64,000 nt of DNA from Enterobacter cloacae subsp. cloacae ATCC 13047 (lineage in GTDB: Bacteria; Pseudomonadota; Gammaproteobacteria; Enterobacterales; Enterobacteriaceae), in assembly GCF_000025565.1 (NCBI RefSeq), contig NC_014107.1, positions 124,001 to 188,000 on the forward strand, in the 5' to 3' direction. The stretch's first letter is position 1. Every line of letters starts with the position of its first letter. Under the pieces are notes generated by a model. That model had not been told where the DNA came from. It ran no database searches and was given only the letters and a program-made list of their open reading frames with translations. The translations under genes were made by a program, and so were the position numbers. Shown one piece after another: positions 60,259 to 64,000 of the stretch.

Positions 60259-60682
60259 CTGTAAACGAAAAAAACCGCCTTGCAGGGCGGTTTTATCGAA
60301 GGTTAAGCCAGCTTGCAGGCTGCTTAACCAGGTAACTGTCTTGTGCGAGACTAGTCACCAAAACTGTCCTTTCAGTGTAGCCGCAGTCAGGCCGCCACTT
60401 CAAGTACTCTCTAAATCTCTCGCACATCATCAGTTACCAATGGCTGCTGCCAGTGGCGTTAAGTCGTGTCTTTCCGGGTTGGACTCAAGACGATAGTTAC
60501 CGGATAAGGCGCAGCGGTCGGACTGAACGGGGGGTTCGTGCATACAGTCCAGCTTGGAGCGAACTGCCTATTTGGAACTGAGTGTCAGGCGTGGAATGAG
60601 ACAAACGCGGCCATAACAGCGGAATGACACCGGTAAACCGAAAGGCAGGAACAGGAGAGCGCACGAGGGAGCTACCAGGGGT
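60259..60682 (+). ncRNA. RNA II pre-primer, truncated
   Basis: Would start at about 60259, some 7 bp past the -10 box. The first about 105 nt are antisense to RNA I and form three stem-loops. The 3' part that forms the persistent hybrid at the origin is cut. Confidence 0.75.
60262..60367 (-). ncRNA. RNA I antisense regulator
   Basis: About 106 nt on the minus strand, starting near 60367 (ACAGTTTTGG, like ACAGTATTTGG of pMB1). It ends in the terminator AACCGCC/GGCGGTT with a T-run (60264-60294). Stem-loops such as GGTTAAGC...GCTTAACC are intact. If transcribed it could still act in trans on related small plasmids. Confidence 0.75.
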
Positions 60683-62301
60683 CAGTTTGGATATAGAGAA
60701 TTATTGTACTATAAGGGCTTCCCCGGCGTGTCAACGCCGGTGTTTATGGTTTCTGTCTGCTCTTCAGTAAAAATAAAGGGGAGAGACTGCGGTACTATAA
60801 ACGGCCATGATGAATCGTCATCGATTCGGACCCTGATGAAAGACGCGCGTGAGGTTCTTGTTCGTTAAGCGGATACGTATATCCTGTACAATAGCCAGAT
60901 AGGCCTCACGGGGTCTAACCCTTTATCATCAACGAATTGCAGGTCAGATGGTTATTTTGTTTCGTGCTTTAGCTGGCTGAGTACAGCCTGAAATCATCAC
61001 CGTAATGCAATGATGCCCAGCACAGCCTTGCGTTTTTGGCGGCGATGGCTACAACGGCACGCCAGTATCCTCTGCGATCGACCAGTGAACAGACCCAACG
61101 ACTGAATAAATCAGTCCTTTTCTCGGCACCAATCAGAACCGAACGAGCCCCCTGAACCAGTAGCGTTCGCAGATACGAATCGCCAGCTTTAGTTATCCTG
61201 CCAAGCTTTGATTTCCCACCACTGCTGTACTGCGATGGCGTTAGTCCCAGCCAGGCTGCCAGTTGTCGCCCATTTTTAAAATCGTGTGCATTACCGATAC
61301 TGGCGACCAGCGCACAGGCCGTTGTGGGACCAATCCCTTTCAGTTCCATCAATCGCTGGCTGCGGTGATCTGTTTTTGCCATGCGGGACAAAATCCGGTC
61401 ATATTCAGTAATATTATCTTCAATACGATCAATGTGTTCCAGCAGGTCATTAACACATTGTTGAACCTGAAGTGGCAAAGAACTCTTCTGCTCAGAAACC
61501 ATGTGACGCAGGGCATCTGTACTTTGTGGGGCGATGACACCGAATTCCGATATCAAACCTCTCAATCGGTTATATGTTGCTGTTTTCTCTTCGATAAAAC
61601 CCTGTCTGATACGGTGTAGGCATTGCATCGCCTGCTGGCTCTCATCCTTCACTGGTACAAACCGCATATGCGGGCGACGAACTGCTTCACAGATAGCCTG
61701 AGCATCAGCTGCATCATTTTTGCCTGATTTACCGGCCATGCGGTAAGGAGATACAAATTTAGCAGCCATCAGCCGTGGTTCATGACCATATTGCCGAAAC
61801 AACCTTGCCCAGTAGTGAGCCCCGGAGCATGCCTCCATCCCGATAACACAGGGAGGTAAACTGGCAATCAGCTCAGGAAGGGCAGCACGCGATACTTTGG
61901 GTTTAACCAGAACAGTTTTACCGTGTTGGTCAACGCAGTGAACAGCGAACACATTTTTAGCAAGATCGATACCGACAGTCGTGATGGTCATAACGAATCC
62001 CTCCGGGGCTATGTTTACCCCATGATTGCACAAGAGTTAATCAGGCGCATATCCAGGGGAAGTCCCTTCCATTCGGTAAGCCTGTTTTTTGAACAGACTT
62101 ACCTATAGCAATAGGGTGTACTCCCGCGCTATACGGCATTTTCAGAGGTTTGACCTTAATCGGATAACCTAAATGCGATACTGCAAGAGCGACAACTTAA
62201 AAGCGATAGCCACTGACGCAAAATCAACCCCTTACGAACCAAGATTGGTTAAATAATGCGCTTAACGTACAAAAATTTCCGATCTCCAAACTGACCCCTG
62301 G
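60675..62301 (-). mobile_element. 1.6-kb unit with 17-bp inverted ends carrying an IS110-family transposase
   Basis: CCAGGGGTCAGTTTGGA (60675-60691) and its exact complement (62285-62301) bracket the unit; similarity continues a few bases inward. It separates the ColE1-type remnant from the FimB-like fragment. IS110 elements rarely have such ends, so this may be an IS110-family insertion inside another small element's remains. Confidence 0.5.
60969..61991 (-). CDS. IS110-family transposase (340 aa)
   Basis: Start ATG 61991 with GGAGGG 7 bp upstream. DEDD motifs: TVGIDLAKNVF (Asp), IGMEACSGAHYW (Glu), KNDAADAQAIC (Asp). HhH-like LKGIGPTTACAL, and YSSGGKSKLGRITKAGD with the candidate Ser. Related to but clearly different from the IS5075-like enzymes. 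Intact. A 277-bp non-coding stretch downstream (60692-60968) has stem-loops such as CCGGCGT-GTCA-ACGCCGG and could hold its bridge RNA. Confidence 0.9.
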   Translation of the reverse strand: MTITTVGIDLAKNVFAVHCVDQHGKTVLVKPKVSRAALPELIASLPPCVIGMEACSGAHYWARLFRQYGHEPRLMAAKFVSPYRMAGKSGKNDAADAQAICEAVRRPHMRFVPVKDESQQAMQCLHRIRQGFIEEKTATYNRLRGLISEFGVIAPQSTDALRHMVSEQKSSLPLQVQQCVNDLLEHIDRIEDNITEYDRILSRMAKTDHRSQRLMELKGIGPTTACALVASIGNAHDFKNGRQLAAWLGLTPSQYSSGGKSKLGRITKAGDSYLRTLLVQGARSVLIGAEKRTDLFSRWVCSLVDRRGYWRAVVAIAAKNARLCWASLHYGDDFRLYSAS

Positions 62302-62679
62302 AAGGGCGCCCTGGACACTGACCGGGTATTTTTATCCCGGCGCGGCAACGGATTGTCCCGCCAGCAGGCCTATCGCATTGTGCGTGAGGCCGGCGAAAAG
62401 GCCGGCATGACCATAGAAATAAATCCGAAGATGCTCAGGCACGCTTGTGGTTTCGGACTGGCAGAGCGGGGCGCGGGTACCTGTCTGATTCAGGACTTTC
62501 TTGGCCACCGTAACGCTCGGCATACAAAAAAATACACTGAAAGTGATGACAGTCCTTTTATCGACTTGTGGCAGGATACCTGGGGGGGAAGTGACGATAA
62601 AACAAAGGGTTGTAACGAGAGTGTGGACGGGGAAGAACCGTGTGAAAAAGGTAACAGTTGGGGCCAAACTGACACCTAG
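62297..62679 (+). pseudogene. FimB/FimE-like tyrosine recombinase fragment
   Basis: Open from the junction at about 62297: LDTDRVFLSRRGNGLSRQQA, then INPKMLRHACGFGLAERGAG (catalytic Arg), IQDFLGHRNARHTKKYTESD (His and Tyr). These match the C-terminal half of Fim-type invertases. The N-terminal half is missing and the tail after the Tyr is abnormal. Probably inactive. Confidence 0.8.
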
Positions 62680-62896
62680 TGAAATAACGTACTGTACGAT
62701 TTTTCTATTTGTATTAAATTTCAATTGGTTAGATTGACATTACACGGATGTCATGGTTAGAAAACAGGGAGTTCTGGCTGAATCCTGGGAGCGAAAAAGT
62801 GATAGAGCAGGAAAATGAGATATCAGATTTAAAGGACAGGAGTAACGTAAAAAGTCTTACTTTATATTACAAAACAAAGTGTTAGTGACCGGAGTG

Positions 62897-63716
62897 GGCA
62901 CTGTTGCAAATAGTCGGTGGTGATAAACTTATCATCCCCTTTTGCTGATGGAGCTGCACATGAACCCATTCAAAGGCCGGCATTTTCAGCGTGACATCAT
63001 TCTGTGGGCCGTACGCTGGTACTGCAAATACGGCATCAGTTACCGTGAGCTGCAGGAGATGCTGGCTGAACGCGGAGTGAATGTCGATCACTCCACGATT
63101 TACCGCTGGGTTCAGCGTTATGCGCCTGAAATGGAAAAACGGCTGCGCTGGTACTGGCGTAACCCTTCCGATCTTTGCCCGTGGCACATGGATGAAACCT
63201 ACGTGAAGGTCAATGGCCGCTGGGCGTATCTGTACCGGGCCGTCGACAGCCGGGGCCGCACTGTCGATTTTTATCTCTCCTCCCGTCGTAACAGCAAAGC
63301 TGCATACCGGTTTCTGGGTAAAATCCTCAACAACGTGAAGAAGTGGCAGATCCCGCGATTCATCAACACGGATAAAGCGCCCGCCTATGGTCGCGCGCTT
63401 GCTCTGCTCAAACGCGAAGGCCGGTGCCCGTCTGACGTTGAACACCGACAGATTAAGTACCGGAACAACGTGATTGAATGCGATCATGGCAAACTGAAAC
63501 GGATAATCGGCGCCACGCTGGGATTTAAATCCATGAAGACGGCTTACGCCACCATCAAAGGTATTGAGGTGATGCGTGCACTACGCAAAGGCCAGGCCTC
63601 AGCATTTTATTATGGTGATCCCCTGGGCGAAATGCGCCTGGTAAGCAGAGTTTTTGAAATGTAAGGCCTTTGAATAAGACAAAAGGCTGCCTCATCGCTA
63701 ACTTTGCAACAGTGCC
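62897..63716 (+). mobile_element. IS26 copy 2 (820 bp; Tnp 184G form)
   Basis: Same 14-bp ends and length as copy 1. Flanks CCGGAGTG and CCTAATCG differ from each other and from those of copy 1. Marks the right edge of the IS26-bracketed segment. Confidence 0.97.
62960..63664 (+). CDS. tnpA26: IS26 transposase, Gly184 form
   Basis: 234 aa, the standard IS26 transposase (RIIGATLG at 181-188). It differs from copy 1 at residue 184; at DNA level also at the CCGCGATTC site upstream. Complete. Confidence 0.96.
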   Translation: MNPFKGRHFQRDIILWAVRWYCKYGISYRELQEMLAERGVNVDHSTIYRWVQRYAPEMEKRLRWYWRNPSDLCPWHMDETYVKVNGRWAYLYRAVDSRGRTVDFYLSSRRNSKAAYRFLGKILNNVKKWQIPRFINTDKAPAYGRALALLKREGRCPSDVEHRQIKYRNNVIECDHGKLKRIIGATLGFKSMKTAYATIKGIEVMRALRKGQASAFYYGDPLGEMRLVSRVFEM

Positions 63717-64000
63717 CCTAATCGTGTTCAGCAGAATAGCCGGAGGAAGTTTCCTACTGTCGATAAGAAAGGATTGGCACAGGGAGTGTGAATATCGAAA
63801 CACCATCACAGAATAATGCCAGATAGAAATGCGATAGTAGGGTTGGATATTTAAATAAGGAGCATCCCGACTTAAAATGAATATGACTGCGTAACCAGGC
63901 GCAATAAAAAAAGCGAAAGAATCGCTTTTATTCTGGTTGTTTTTTCGAAGAGTGACCGTTTTCTGAGATGACAAGAAATAAGGAAGTCCTATGATCGCTA
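63717..64000. other. 284-bp right edge without a gene
   Basis: AT-rich, no supported ORF. Holds the minus-strand terminator at 63905 and a Tn21-end-like 17-mer at 63956. Confidence 0.4.
63905..63929 (-). terminator. Rho-independent terminator on the minus strand
   Basis: Stem AAAAGCGA / TCGCTTTT with a 5-nt loop and a T-run on the minus strand. It would end a leftward gene lying beyond base 64000. Confidence 0.65.

Larger units (their letters stand above)
60216..60682 (+). other. ColE1/p15A-type replication control region, cut before the replication start
   Basis: From memory this matches the RNA II/RNA I region of p15A and pMB1-type plasmids over most of its length. Examples are TTGAGATCC with TAATCT, AACCGCC...GGCGGTTTT, TGGCTGCTGCCAGTGGCG, GGTTGGACTCAAGACGATAG, GTTACCGGATAAGGCGCAGC and GGAACAGGAGAGCGCACGAG. 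It stops at CCAGGGG, where another element begins. The following roughly 100 bp that carry the RNA-DNA switch in those plasmids are missing, so it should not fire. Confidence 0.9.

Noticed and set aside
60221..60496. 91-aa ORF
   Set aside because: It lies in the RNA II/RNA I region, where the sequence is explained by the ColE1-type control RNAs.

Overview
The window looks like part of a large conjugative resistance plasmid of the Enterobacterales (Klebsiella, Enterobacter, Serratia or Escherichia type hosts). The evidence is an F-like coupling protein and a MOBF-type TraI relaxase-helicase, a complete plasmid-type tellurite/stress (ter) island, a mercury resistance transposon, two IS26 copies, IS1, and two copies of an IS5075/IS4321-like IS110-family element. 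IncHI-type and Klebsiella virulence/hybrid plasmids carry this kind of ter island, but no intact replicon lies in the window, so the incompatibility group is not shown.

Layout. 1-7.7 kb: end of a transfer operon (traD-like 3' part, traI, a DsbA/ScsC-like periplasmic oxidoreductase). 7.8-11.5 kb: a YafO-like toxin with an unusual upstream partner, a tyrosine recombinase, a multi-pass membrane protein and a tiny basic ORF. 12.1-13.4 kb: an intact IS3-family element with a CGT target duplication. 13.4-33.3 kb: the ter island. Its leftward genes run ATP-grasp, PRTase-TRSP, HAD phosphatase, StiP/PELOTA-type PRTase, CitE-like aldolase, DUF4236, terW, terY1, terX, terY2, terY3, PP2C phosphatase, protein kinase. 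Its rightward genes are terZABCDE and, behind a terminator, terF. The two arms diverge from a 296-bp region holding two near-identical 14-bp palindromic sites. 33.4-36 kb: small hypothetical genes and a 253-bp unit with 17-bp inverted ends.

36.0-48.45 kb: a composite mercury transposon. The outer ends are Tn21-type 38-bp repeats, each split at the same base by a 1327-bp IS5075-like element. Inside are a resolvase operon, a Tn402-type end, tniABQR, and merEDAFPT-merR. This is Tn5053-type content inside Tn21-type ends. 48.5-51.85 kb: a hypothetical gene, a small cupin and a Tn21-family tnpA that carries an internal deletion and is truncated by IS26.

51.85-63.7 kb: two directly oriented IS26 copies, differing at transposase residue 184, bracket a cation diffusion facilitator, a cytochrome b561-like protein, IS1, an HlyD-like adaptor with a frame disruption at its start, and a tandem-duplicated ABC-2 permease. 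They also bracket IS200 and IS3 remnants, a ColE1/p15A-type replication control region cut off before the replication start, an IS110-family element and a FimB-like recombinase fragment.

How the genes fit together: TerZ/A/D/E/X are calcium-binding-fold TerD proteins, TerC is a membrane partner, and TerY1-3 with the kinase and PP2C form a phosphorylation triad. The ATP-grasp, PRTases, HAD and aldolase look like a small-molecule pathway (a nucleoside-like product has been proposed in the literature). The mer genes import and reduce Hg(II). I saw no tRNA, rRNA or CRISPR array.
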